Positions 42,331 through 52,089 of a stretch of 64,000 nt of DNA are shown here, in pieces (position 1 is the stretch's first letter; the number at the start of each line of letters is the position of its first letter). Under the pieces are notes generated by a model. That model ran no database searches, was not told the origin of the DNA, and saw only the letters and a program-made list of their open reading frames with translations. The translations under genes were made by a program, and so were the position numbers. Source of the DNA: Conchocele bisecta (lineage: Eukaryota; Mollusca; Bivalvia; Lucinida; Thyasiridae); the NCBI GenBank assembly GCA_029237695.1, contig CM055265.1, positions 86,525,447 through 86,589,446 of the forward strand, given 5' to 3'.

Positions 42331-42525
42331 TGTGGCTGTGACTGGAGAAATGGGGCTTATAGGATTTGTGGATATGCAAACTTGTGATTTTCTAGTGCTC
42401 TCCTGAAGCCTGATCAGGATAAAAGTAGAAGAATTACGGGTGTTTTATTGATTGAATAGCAAATAGTGCAGGTCCTGATCAGCTACACTGGTCTCATAAG
42501 CACCTTTTCTCCAGTCACAGCCACA
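42331..42525. mobile_element. Foldback element, family E, copy 6
   Basis: TGTGGCTGTGACTGGAGAAA and CTCCAGTCACAGCCACA are the ends. It starts 31 bp after the exon 19 donor. A second left end (TGTGTCTGTGACTGGAGAAA) follows at 42540, and a family F half at 42630-42733. Confidence 0.8.
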
Positions 42526-43137
42526 TTGCGTTGTCGTTATATGTGTCTGTGACTGGAGAAATTGGGAAATGGGACTTATGGGTTTTGCGACCAGTGTAGA
42601 TCCAGATTCCGTATGTACTCTGAAAATTTTGTCAACTTTTTACTTTATTTATGAAAAATATTGTAAATTTTGTAAACATTTCATGCAATTACGCAGATGT
42701 CCGAAGGTCCAAAATCGCATGACTTGTCTCATATGTGGTTGCAAACAAATGATGTTTTTCTTGTTTAGAGGGTGTAATCTTATTGATGAATCCATCCAGA
42801 CTGGGAATCACATCTCAACAGTAAAATCCATCCTGGATTCACAACTAGGGCCAAGTGAATAGTGTAGTTAAAGGGTGTCTGGCATATTGTCTGCAATCCC
42901 GGCTGTTTATGATCTTGTTAATATGATGTAAAACTCTATTCAATCATTAATCTGTCCATTCACATCTGATTATGCCTGCACTGTGGTAAAGATTGAAAAT
43001 GGTGTATTACGTTTGCATTATTATATTGACCAGCTCAGTGTTGGACAGCTTATAACTTGACGTATGTATGTACGTATGTGCGCGTACGTGCGTACGTTCG
43101 TACGTGTGTCTGGGTTAAATGTAATAAAGTAATAAAG

Positions 43138-43240
43138 TGATAATGTAATAAATTCAGTATAATAAAAATGAATAAATTTATCCTTAAATTCAAAATTTCT
43201 CCCTCAAAGTATACTTTGCAATGTTGGTGAAATAGTCTAC
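43138..43240 (-). mobile_element. Foldback element, family A, copy 4 (half)
   Basis: GTGATAATGTAATAAATTCA to GCAATGTTGGTGAAATAGTC. The left half is replaced by a run of TACGTATG-type simple sequence at 43060-43115. Confidence 0.65.
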
Positions 43241-43244
43241 TGGT

Positions 43245-43500
43245 ATCAAAAGGCAGCCTGGTATTCTCTATGTATATGCTATGTTTTTAGGGCTCCTTAC
43301 CAAAAGGTATCAAAAGGCAGCCTGTTATTCTCTATGTATATGCTATGTTTTTAGGGCAACCTTACCAAAAGGTAGCTAAAGGCAGCCTGGTATTCTCTAT
43401 GTATATGCTATGTTTTTAGGGCAACCTTACCAAAAGGTAGCTAAAGGAAGCCTGGTATTCTCTATGTATATGCTATGTTTTTAGGGCTCCTTACCAAAGA
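43245..43500 (+). repeat. 65-bp tandem repeat carrying four copies of the exon 20 splice acceptor
   Basis: CCTGGTATTCTCTATGTATA then TGCTATGTTTTTAG and GGCTCCTTACCAAA recur four times, putting AG acceptors at 43290, 43354, 43419 and 43484. Only the last leads into the open exon. Frames from 43354 and 43419 hit TAG within seven codons, and the frame from 43290 hits TAG at 43417-43419. Confidence 0.93.
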
Positions 43501-44780
43501 TGTTGCTACCTCGTGTCGTGACCCCGTCTCGGCGGGGCCGGCGCCCTCGTGACAGCCCGCTGGCCCACGGCATGCTGGGTAGCGACGTCCACCAGGCAGC
43601 GATGGCCGCGTCAATGGAGGCGATGAACGCCGCGTCAATAATGGCCCACGGCTATGCGGGCCTGCCATTTAGCTCGATTCACGGGCTCGGGCTCACAAAC
43701 CAAATGTTGGGCCTGCCAGGGTTTACCATGCCCGGACTTTCTGCCGCCTCCCCTTTACCAATGGAGGCCGAGGTGAAAGGTAAAGACTCCAAGTGTTCAA
43801 ACAAGGAGAAAGCGGAAGAGAAGACGGCCCACCTTTCATTTCCTGTCATCTATAATCCCCTTCTATGTAACCCACTGCTGGCCACGCAAGGTATCGCGGG
43901 ACTCACACTGCCAACTAGTCTATCAAACATGAACTCTAAGTTATTTAATGGTGTGGCTAATTCCGACTCTGAGGAGGACAAACGCAAGTCTAAATCTAAG
44001 TCTCACTCGCAACAGAATGCAGCCGAGGATTTAAGTGTGAAAAGTAAAGTGGACAAGGTTGTGGAGAACAGACAAGAGGCTCATTCAAATGTGAACAATC
44101 GTAAGTGTGACGTGACGACATCTAATGCTTCCGACCTGCCATGTGATCTGTCAATAAAATCAAAAGGTAAAGACAAACAAGACAAACCTTTGCAGCTTGA
44201 TGCGAAGCTGGAAAACGACAGTGGACATAACGAAGAGATTAATAAAAGTAAAACAAAGATATTTGGTTCAGATAAACTGAGTCGGATCGTCGATTCCTTA
44301 AAGGATCGCGTGAATAAGATGGATGACATTCCAGTACAACATATCAATATCGTGAAGGAAAGGAAACCAAATGATCTACAGGGTGCTACGAACGATGATG
44401 TCAGTGATCAAAGTCCAAAATATGTTCACAGTGAATCTAGTTTGACAAATAAATCGGTATTAAACTCAATGTCTCAAAAGCTGCCAATTACTCCGAAGTA
44501 TTTATCCGAAGAGCCACAAATAGTGCATGAACTGCTGGACGGAAGGTGTTCAAAAGACAGCGTACCGAAGGAACATGGAACGCTGGGTGCAAAGCAACTA
44601 CAACTAGATGCACTTCTAGCTAAGCAAGAGAAACTGGCTGCCAAGCAGTTTAAATCGAAACCAGTTGTTGATGTGACACTGCCGTCAGAAACTCAGGAAT
44701 TTCCCGTCGATACAGATGATATGGTCGACATTGCTTCTGTGGACGGAAGCCCGGACTCTGAAATGGTCTCAAATTCATAG
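43485..44780 (+). CDS. CHD7: CHD7-type remodeler, window exon 20 (terminal coding exon)
   Basis: Encodes the last 431 residues and stop TAG. It begins GSLPKMLLPRVVTPSRRGRR PR, matching the vertebrate GASRRGRRPK AT-hook-like site after BRK2. A hydrophobic Met/Leu/Ala/Gly stretch (GLGLTNQMLGLPGFTMPGLS) and VIYNPLLCNPLLATQG follow, comparable to LAFNPFLLSTMAPG. The remainder is a polar, Lys/Ser/Asp-rich tail with AEDLSVK (44022-44042) and PCDLSIK (44139-44159), the latter fitting the CtBP-binding consensus PxDLSxK. It ends DSEMVSNS, an acidic and polar terminus typical of the family. Acceptor TGTTTTTAG at 43484 is the last of a tandem array. Confidence 0.96.
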   Translation, partial: GSLPKMLLPRVVTPSRRGRRPRDSPLAHGMLGSDVHQAAMAASMEAMNAASIMAHGYAGLPFSSIHGLGLTNQMLGLPGFTMPGLSAASPLPMEAEVKGKDSKCSNKEKAEEKTAHLSFPVIYNPLLCNPLLATQGIAGLTLPTSLSNMNSKLFNGVANSDSEEDKRKSKSKSHSQQNAAEDLSVKSKVDKVVENRQEAHSNVNNRKCDVTTSNASDLPCDLSIKSKGKDKQDKPLQLDAKLENDSGHNEEINKSKTKIFGSDKLSRIVDSLKDRVNKMDDIPVQHINIVKERKPNDLQGATNDDVSDQSPKYVHSESSLTNKSVLNSMSQKLPITPKYLSEEPQIVHELLDGRCSKDSVPKEHGTLGAKQLQLDALLAKQEKLAAKQFKSKPVVDVTLPSETQEFPVDTDDMVDIASVDGSPDSEMVSNS

Positions 44781-44952
44781 CGGTCCATGGCATCACGGCC
44801 AAAAATACAATATTTATTGTTTCACTTCCCATCCCTACAATCACAATTGGTATTTCGGAATACTTGAAAGATCCCTTCTCTGCATAACCGTAGCTATTGC
44901 AGGGATTTGAAACTTTTTCATTTTTATTTTTTTCACCAACTCTCTTGAGTAC
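44781..44952 (+). other. Probable start of 3' UTR
   Basis: Sequence after the stop codon until family A copy 5. There is no AATAAA in this stretch. The nearest AATAAA words (about 45071 and 45574) lie in or beyond the repeat, so the transcript end cannot be set from sequence. Confidence 0.45.
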
Positions 44953-45229
44953 CAGTATACTTATCTTTGCTAAGTACACTTTGACGGAGAAATTTTCAAT
45001 TTAAGGATAATTTAATTTTTATTATACTGAATTTATTACATTATCACAGCCATTTTGGCTGTGATAATGTAATAAATTCAGTATAATAATTCTGCATACT
45101 TTTAATCATCAAATATGAGCAGTCGTTAGTTCTATATGAATTAATGCATTTCGGGATAAGTAAATGATTACTCCCTAAAAATACACTTGCTAGATAAGTA
45201 TGCTTATCAATTTTGGTGAAATAGACTAC
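44953..45229. mobile_element. Foldback element, family A, copy 5
   Basis: AGTATACTTATCTTTGCTAA, centre TCACAGCCATTTTGGCTGTGA and right arm TTTTGGTGAAATAGACTAC. It lies 170 bp past the CHD stop codon, probably within the 3' UTR. Confidence 0.8.
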
Positions 45230-45715
45230 AGAGCATATGGAATCTAGACAATTTCTGTAGTGGTCTATGACTCTTGAACAATATTTATTCAGAAATTGGC
45301 TACAGTAGATTCAATTACATGTCCATCAGTTGTGGGATTTCACCGTTTGGTCTATTAATAACATGAAATTGCGTTAATGTCTTCTTGACATCATTAAAAT
45401 GTAAGTAGTTGTTTAACTGATCGGTTGGCAGAAACATATTTTACCTGATCCAGCCACAAAATATGGTTCTGCCAACCAACCACTTAAATCACTACTTGCT
45501 CTTTTAATGTGATCCAGTGTATATTTTCTGCGATAAAATCTATCATTCCCGGATGGCATCAATTTCAGAATAATAAAAATAAATCCTAACAAACTAACTG
45601 CTTTATTAATTCTACAGAACTAACCACTTAACAGGCAACTAATTTTGCATAGACGCCGGCTGATAACAAACTGTCATATCTTGCATAGACTAGATTCGTA
45701 TTTCTGGGGCCCGTT
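45230..45715. other. Downstream AT-rich stretch, no gene seen
   Basis: Contains an inverted pair around 45415-45475 (TCGGTTGGCAGAAACATATT against ATATGGTTCTGCCAACCAAC) and AATAAA words near 45574. No coding signal. Confidence 0.5.
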
Positions 45716-45930
45716 TCATTAAACTTTGTACGAATATAATGTTCGTAAGTGCAAATTTAGGATCGTCTGGAAATTTCAATTGATGGATATACATTTATTG
45801 AACATAGACTGCATATGCAGCCTGTGCTCAATAAATGTAAATCCAATAATTGATTACAAGAAAACATTGTTAATGTGAAATTTACAGACTATCATAATTT
45901 TGCACTTGCGAACATTTTAGTCGTACAAAG
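45716..45930. mobile_element. Foldback element, family B, copy 6 (right end lost)
   Basis: GGGGCCCGTTTCATTAAACT opens it and CTGCATATGCAGCCTGTGCT is the centre. It stops after TTTTAGTCGTACAAAG. Confidence 0.75.
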
Positions 45931-46358
45931 GTACTCTCTATGCTCAAGTTTTATACCGGACACGGCTCGGAAACGGTAGGAATTCCTCGGCGATCCTTGG
46001 CATTCATACACGTTTCCAAGCGGCCTAACATAACCGTAGCTGTTGACAAGCCGTTGCACCATTATGATTAAAGAAATAAAATTGCCTGATAAACTTGCAA
46101 TCAAAAGACACTAGCCTGGTATTCTGCATGTCTCCTAGATCATGTTGCGTGAAGTGAAACAAACGTTATTTTATGGTCGGCCGAACCTTGTGTTTTGAGT
46201 GTGTGGACACAGTCTGTATGTATGTATGTCGGTATTGTACGTGTGGATTTTGGGCCCCAGGGGGCTGTGTGTGTTGCCTGCTATCTGCTGTTGTGAAATC
46301 TGCAAATTATAGATTAACCCATTACATGCGGAATACACCTTTACGGGTATGAATTTTT

Positions 46359-47955
46359 ATGCCCCACCACGATAGTGGAGGGGGCATTTAGTGTTACCCT
46401 TGTCCGTCCGTCCATCCGTATGTCCGTGTCCGTCCGTCCGTCCGTCCGTCACGAAACTTTAACGCTCGGGTAAATGTCTCATAATTTCTTCATCCTTCAA
46501 CCGATCTGCTTCATATTTCATATACACATTGCTCTAATGGTCCTCTACCGCCTTGTGCCAAATCCCTGTTCGTCCTGCCCCCGCCAAGCCCAGGGTCAAG
46601 GTCACATACTTGGTGCTTCAAAAACTTTAACGCTCAGGTAAATATCTTATAATTTCTGTTCCCTTTCACGGATCAGCTTCATACTTCATATACGCATTGC
46701 TCTAATGGTCCTTTACCGCCTTGTGCCAAATCTACGTTTGTCCTGCCTCCACCAGGCCCAGGGTCAAGGTCACATACTTGGTGCTTCAAAAACTTTAACG
46801 CTCGTGTAAATATCTTATAATTTCTGTTCCCTTTCATGGATCAACTTCATACTTCATATACGCATTGATCTAATGGTCCTCTACTGTCCTGTGCCAAATC
46901 CACATTCGTCCTACCCCCGCCAAGCCCAGGGTCAAGGTCACATACTTGGTGCTTCAAAAACTTTAACGCTCAGGTTAATATCTTATAATTTCTGTTTTCT
47001 TTCACGGATCAGCTTCATATTTCATATACACATTGCTCTAATGGTCCTCTACCGCCCTGTGCCAAATCCACGTTCGTCCTGCTCCCGCCAAGCCCAGGGT
47101 CGAGGTTACATACTTGGTGCTTCAAAAACTTTAACGCTCTGGTAAATAAATATCTTATAATTTCCATTTTCTTTCATCGATCAGCTTCATATTTCATATA
47201 CGCATTGCTCTAATGGTCCTCTACCGCCGTGTGCCAAATCCACGTTCGTCCTGCCCCCGCCAAGCCCAGGGTCAAGGTCACATACTTAGTGCTTCAAAAC
47301 TTTAACAAGGTAAATATTCTTATAAAGGAATATATTTCTGTTTTCTTTCATGGATCATCTTCATATTTCATATACGCATGCTAATGGTCCTCTACTGCCC
47401 TGATCCACGTTCGTCCTGCCCCCGCCAAGCCCAGGGTCAAGGTCACATACTGTGCATTCAAAAACTTTAACGCTCAGGTAAATATCTTAAATAATTTTAC
47501 TTTCCATTCACGGATCAACTTCATATTTATACGCTGCTATAATGGTCCTCTACCGCCCTGTGCCAAATCCACGTTCGTCCTGCCCCCGCCAAGCCCAGGT
47601 CAAGGACTCAGTCTTCAAAAACTTGTGCTTAATTTCACTTTACGCATCAAGGTCCCACAAATACTTGTGCTTCAAATCATTAAAAATTTCGCTCAGGTAA
47701 ATATCTTATCATTTTTCTTTCCATTCACGGATCAACTTCATACTTCATATACGCTTTGCTCTAATGGTCCTCTACTGCCCTGTGCCAAATCCACGTTCGT
47801 CCTGATCCCGCCAAGCCCAGTGTCAAGGTCACATACTTGGTGCTTCAAAAACTTTAAAGCTCGGTTAAAAAAAAAAAATTACTTGGAATTTGGCCTCATT
47901 TATTATCAAAGCGATATGTGGGGCATCCGTGTTCTATGAACACTTTTTCTAGTTT
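46359..47955 (+). mobile_element. Satellite-bearing element family J, copy 2
   Basis: Hairpin ATGCCCCACCAC/GTGGAGGGGGCAT, GTCCGTCCGTCC run, about nine units of roughly 170 bp with growing disorder towards 47300-47700, then GATATGTGGGGCAT, hairpin GTGTTC-TAT-GAACAC and TTTTTCTAGTTT. ATGCCCCAC at the start is the exact inverse of GTGGGGCAT at the end. Confidence 0.85.
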
Positions 47956-47992
47956 TAAATATTTTATTTTTGTTATTTCTCAATGAAAGTGT

Positions 47993-48052
47993 ATGTTGTG
48001 ACCACTCATTTGAACCGTCTCGACGAGACGGTTCAATTGGTGGTGACGACAC
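47993..48052. repeat. Hairpin, family N, copy 3
   Basis: TGTTGTGACCACTCATTTGA pairs with TCAATTGGTGGTGACGACAC around GTCTCGACGAGAC. Confidence 0.7.
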
Positions 48053-48188
48053 ATTTTTGAGCTCATATAAAGAAAATATTTACAAAATGGCGTGTCCTCA
48101 ATATGAAATGGGTTAAATAGCCAATTTAATTCTGTGGGAAGATTCACTATTCTGCTGATGTGAAATATGAGCCATGATTGGATAATAC

Positions 48189-48966
48189 TAGGGATGGCAA
48201 CGAATATTTGAACGTTCATTCGTCGTCCGAATATTCGAATATCAGTTAGCTATTCGAATTGCAAAAAAAATATTTCAAATTTTTGTTTTGTTTTCTTATT
48301 TCTGACTGTAACACATTATACAACAATTGATCTTGGCACGTATGAAAGTTTGCATTGTCCATTATTGGTAATCAATAAACACGATAGTGTGTTGAAAACT
48401 TGCAGACAGACGCCGGAAGGCATGTAGGTGGTTAATCCGTACTTGCAGTAAAGCATAATTATTGTTGCTTGGTAAAGATAGACCACTTCTTTATTGGCGC
48501 ACCGTCTTTCGCAGTGGTATATGCGTTTGATGATTTCCCATTGTTTAACCAATCAGTAAATGAGTAATGAATTAATACCTGACTTGCACCAATGTTATTT
48601 TGTCAACTTTATGAAAATAAACAAAACGTCGTGTATTTGTGACAAGGTACCGACTGACACGAACATTGTTAATTGTCGTAGTTTATGACAGCAGGTGTAT
48701 ATCGGCTGGTTGGGGTTAATCAACAGTGAAATTGTGTAGATATGGTCAGTGTGTCACCTTTGACTGGTTCCCGATGACCGGTTTCCAGCAAGTAGTGCCG
48801 GATAACTGAGCTGTGTCACAGCGCTGGTGCCAGCAACGCCAGGTACCGGCGACATTATAACGTACATGAACGAAGACTGAAAATGTGTATTTGTGTGGTT
48901 TCGAATATATATTTGAATAGCCAATCGAAATTCAAATACTGTTTTTGCCATTCGTTGCCATCCCTA
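48189..48966. mobile_element. hAT-like non-autonomous element, 778 bp
   Basis: TIR TAGGGATGGCAACGAAT at the left and ATTCGTTGCCATCCCTA at the right are exact inverses. The flanking direct repeat GATAATAC (48181-48188 and 48967-48974) is 8 bp, the hAT target-site duplication length. Subterminal arms (GAACGTTCATTCG, AGCTATTCGAATTG) repeat internally. No transposase ORF. Confidence 0.9.
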
Positions 48967-48985
48967 GATAATACCAGGCCTTATA

Positions 48986-49188
48986 TTTACCCTTTCAACC
49001 CCAAGTAACTGGAATGGACTGTTGATTTTGTTATTTTCAGACTAGTCCATTTATAGATAGGTGATGTTTTTTTTTAAAATACTTGCAAAAAGTGCAAATC
49101 CTGATGAGACAGCTCATTACGAGCTGATTCATATGGATCTACACTGTTTGCAAACACCGCTATAGACGTCTGTTGTTCCAAGGGTTAA
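48986..49188 (+). mobile_element. TTAA foldback element, family D, copy 5
   Basis: TTTACCCTTTCAACCCCAAG to GTTGTTCCAAGGGTTAA. The left TTAA has decayed to TTTA. Confidence 0.7.
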
Positions 49189-49269
49189 CCAAACATTTCC
49201 CTGTCTGGCAGTGGCATATCAGGATTTTTTTTATACTATACTATAAAAAATAAAAACGTGTCTTCATGG

Positions 49270-49480
49270 CCCTGTGTAAAGTGGTTTAATTGAAGATATA
49301 TGATGATACTAGGCCTGCTGGGTTGTTTAATTGAAGATATATGATGATACTAGGCCTGCTTGAAGATATATGATGATACTAGGCCTGCTGGGTTGTTTAA
49401 TTGAAGATATATGATGATACTAGGCCTGCTGGGTTGTTTAATTGAAGATATATGATGATACTAGGCCTGCTGGGTTGTTT
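49270..49480 (+). repeat. 41-bp minisatellite, about five copies
   Basis: Unit TTGAAGATATATGATGATAC, TAGGCCTGCTGGGTTGTTTA, A. One copy is truncated after GGCCTGC. Confidence 0.9.
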
Positions 49481-49884
49481 CAATTTTCACCCATATCAGT
49501 ACATAAGTATCAGATTTTCTATCTTGTTGAACGTATCAAGATGGGAAATCTGATATTTTTTCACACATTAAGAAGTTTGCCAATTTCTCAATTCTGTCAT
49601 ATCTTCTCTATCCCTTAATGGATTACTTTAATAGGTCAATACATCATACATGTGGACAAATGCCACACATCCACGCTGCCCTTAATATTACCTTGACAAC
49701 TTTGAACTTTTTTACACATTAATAAGTTCGCCTGAGTTTCTTAATTCTGTTGTAACTTCTATATCACTTGATGGATTACTTTAATATTTCAATACATTAA
49801 ACCTGTGGACAGATGTCACACATCCATCTTGCCCGTACTATGACCTTGACCTTTTGACCTTCACAACTTTGAACTTTTTTACAC

Positions 49885-50270
49885 ATTAAGAGTGGGAGAA
49901 CGTGATGGGTAATTTAACGATCGGTGTTCATCCTTACTGGAATTCCGACTGGAGACCTGGTTTGGTCCTCGCATACATTTTTGGCATTTTGTATGTGACA
50001 GTCAATCTGGTTATACCCCTTATGTGGTTTTGCGATTATTTGTAATCCTATTTTATGGAAAGGGGCCAAGTGACTTTGTGTGGTATGGACCTGGCACCAG
50101 GCCAGGTTATTCTAATTTCAGGGCTTAATATTTTTTCTCGATGTAAATATTCCATTCTGATTTTGGGATTTTCCCCCCAATGTTAAAACGGGATTGAACC
50201 TGTTTGCCCGGCCTTACATGACCGTAGCTGTTGATAGGCCATTAAACACTAATAAACAAACATCACAAAT
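49885..50270 (+). mobile_element. SINE-like element family P, copy 1
   Basis: GTGGGAGAACGTGATGGGTA, GGTTATACCCCTTATGTG, GGTATGGACCTGGCACCAGG and the tail GTAGCTGTTGATAGGCCATT AAACACTAATAAACAAAC. Other copies: 51290-51660 and 59465-59885; tail fragments near 50560 and 61560. The tail word (TTAGCTGTTG...TTAAAC) is shared with the tRNA-headed SINEs. Confidence 0.65.
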
Positions 50271-50393
50271 GAGGTCTGTAGTGTTGAAAGGGTTAAACTG
50301 TCTTGGCTCAGACATGATAGGAATTTCGAGGCTAGACAAGGAATTCCTGCACCTTGAAATTGTTTCCATTTCTGCGGCGAGGACCAGGCATCA

Positions 50394-50462
50394 GTAGCCG
50401 ATTTCACCAACATTGCAAAGTATACTTATCTAGCAAAGTATACTTATCTAGCAAAGTATAAT
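50394..50462 (+). mobile_element. Foldback element, family A, copy 6 (end fragment)
   Basis: GTAGCCGATTTCACCAACAT followed by three TAGCAAAGTATA-type units. It breaks off in an A-run. Confidence 0.6.
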
Positions 50463-50685
50463 AAAAAAAAATTATTGTAAATATTCAGTTCAGATTTTGG
50501 GATTTTCCCCCGATTTGTACAGGTAATATATAGGATTTAGTACTAAACTCATTCACCCGGCCTTAAATGACCTTAGCTGTTGATATGCTGTTAAACTCCA
50601 ACAAACAAACCAAAACCTACCATTTCCAAGTTGGTAACATTTCGTAGCTTTGAAATGGTAGGAATTCCTGTATAGTTATATATGT

Positions 50686-50919
50686 ATTGGCAAACATTGT
50701 AGATCCAGATGAGATGGCTCGGCTCGTCACGAGCCGTTGACGAGCCGTCTCATCAGGATCTGCACGTTTTGCAAGTAATTTTCATATTTTGAGAACAAAA
50801 GCACCCCGTTTTCATAAATAGACTACACGTAGTTTGAAAATCATTTTGTGACCATTGGATTAGTTGCAAAATTAACATAATCAAAATCCATTCCAGTTAC
50901 TTCGGGGTGAAATGATTAA
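50686..50919 (-). mobile_element. TTAA foldback element, family D, copy 6
   Basis: GTAGATCCAGATGAGATGGC to CTTCGGGGTGAAATGATTAA, with CGTCACGAGCCGTTGACGAG at the centre. The left end is lost. Confidence 0.7.
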
Positions 50920-50997
50920 TCTGGTATTCCCTGTGTGTTTTGGGGATACGCTCTTTGTGAGAGCAATATGCCTGCTTTTGTCAGATCACAGCCCATA

Positions 50998-51222
50998 TAT
51001 GTAGCTAGACTGGAGAAATGGGGCTTATGGGATTTGTGACAAATGTTGATCAAATACCACATTCCTGTAACCAGATACTGATTCTATATCGCCTGTTAGA
51101 AGCGTGATGAGTGTTTCATTGATGGAATTGTGAGCAGTGCAGACTCTGCGGATGCAAAGGCTGATCTGGATCTACACTAGTCAGAAAACCCATATGCCCC
51201 ATTTTGCCAGTCACAACTACAT
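50998..51222. mobile_element. Foldback element, family E, copy 7
   Basis: TATGTAGCTAGACTGGAGAA opens it and TTTTGCCAGTCACAACTACA closes it. The inner parts are more diverged than in copy 5. Confidence 0.65.
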
Positions 51223-51289
51223 ATATATTTTCTCAAATTCCCCACCAATGTATAAATGTTTGGCCATCACTTAAACCGTCTTGTCAAAC

Positions 51290-51660
51290 CAATAAGTGGG
51301 TGGCAGGTGGGAGCATACAATCGGTAATTTAACGATCGGGGTTCATCCATAACGGAATGCCAAATGGAGACCTGGTTTGGCCCTCACATACGTCTGGCAT
51401 TTTGTATGTGACAGTTGGTTATACCCCTTATGTGAGTATTACGATTATTCGTAATCGTATTTTAGGGGAAGGGGCCAAGTAACTTGGTGTGGTATGGACC
51501 TGGCACCAGGCCCGGTATGGACCTGGCACCAGGCCAGGTTATTCTCATTTTGGGATCCCCCCCCCCCCCCCAATGCAGCAGGTTAAAACGGGATCTAACC
51601 CATTTGCCCGACCTTAGCTGTTGATAGTCCATTAAACACCAATAAACAAACAAACAAATT
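51290..51660 (+). mobile_element. SINE-like element family P, copy 2
   Basis: GGTGGCAGGTGGGAGCATAC, duplicated TATGGACCTGGCACCAGGCC, a C-run of 14 near 51560, and the tail GACCTTAGCTGTTGATAGTC with CAATAAACAAACAAACAAA. Confidence 0.65.
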
Positions 51661-51846
51661 TATGGTCACAATATATGTATGGAAGGAAAAATGAGAGATT
51701 AATAGTAGCATTATGTTTTGAAATTTTGATGTGTCTGAATCGGTTTCTTGCATGAAATAGTTTGGTCTGGAGAAGAAATCTACAATAGAGTGTACAGGGT
51801 ATGGGATCACATCTGTGTTGTAGATTTTCTTTAAACAAACGCTGAG

Positions 51847-52089
51847 GGGGGCCGTTTCACTAAACTTTGTACGACTAAAATGGTTGTATGTGCAAATTTA
51901 TGATCGTCTGGAAATTTCAATTTTTGGATTTACAGTTATTGAGCATAGGCTGCATATGCAGCGTATGCTCAATAAATGTAAATTCAATAATTGTTTACAA
52001 GAAAACACTGTTAATGTGAAGTTTACAGACTATCATAATTTTGCATTTACCAACATTTTAGTCGTACAAAGTTTAGTGCAACGGCCCTC
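51847..52089. mobile_element. Foldback element, family B, copy 7
   Basis: GGGGCCGTTTCACTAAACTT to AAGTTTAGTGCAACGGCCC with GCATAGGCTGCATATGCAGC in the centre. Confidence 0.85.

Larger units (their letters stand above)
315..44780 (+). other. CHD7: Gene span: CHD7-type (Kismet-like) chromatin remodeler, 3' part, 20 exons
   Basis: ATP-dependent nucleosome remodelers of the CHD6-9 subfamily act in the nucleus on enhancers and promoters. The window holds only the C-terminal part: 20 exons totalling 4260 nt (1419 residues and a TAG stop). The chromodomains and SNF2 helicase must lie upstream. Family membership rests on the post-helicase block ([15 protein letters not shown]), the SANT-like block (ARLDKKTDEQLTEYF), EAITEERASR, two BRK domains (PVVNLEDGSRL; TGKKITGAKAPP) and the final SRRGRRPR/NPLLCNPLL region, all recognisable from vertebrate CHD7. 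Exon phases close at every junction. Invertebrates usually have one gene for the whole CHD6-9 group, so the symbol means orthology group, not strict one-to-one CHD7. Introns range from 0.25 kb (exons 15245-15757 about 0.5 kb) to over 6 kb and are full of repeats. Confidence 0.95.

Noticed and set aside
43500..44780. Independent gene starting at ATG 43500
   Set aside because: The open frame extends upstream to the acceptor at 43484 and joins exon 19 in phase; the peptide continues the CHD7 C-terminus.
45069..45076. AATAAA as the CHD polyadenylation signal
   Set aside because: It lies in the foldback element A that has the same word in every copy. Without transcript data the site cannot be assigned.
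51552..51575. C-run as a functional G-quadruplex or promoter element
   Set aside because: It lies inside a SINE-like copy where other copies have a shorter C-run, so simple slippage explains it.
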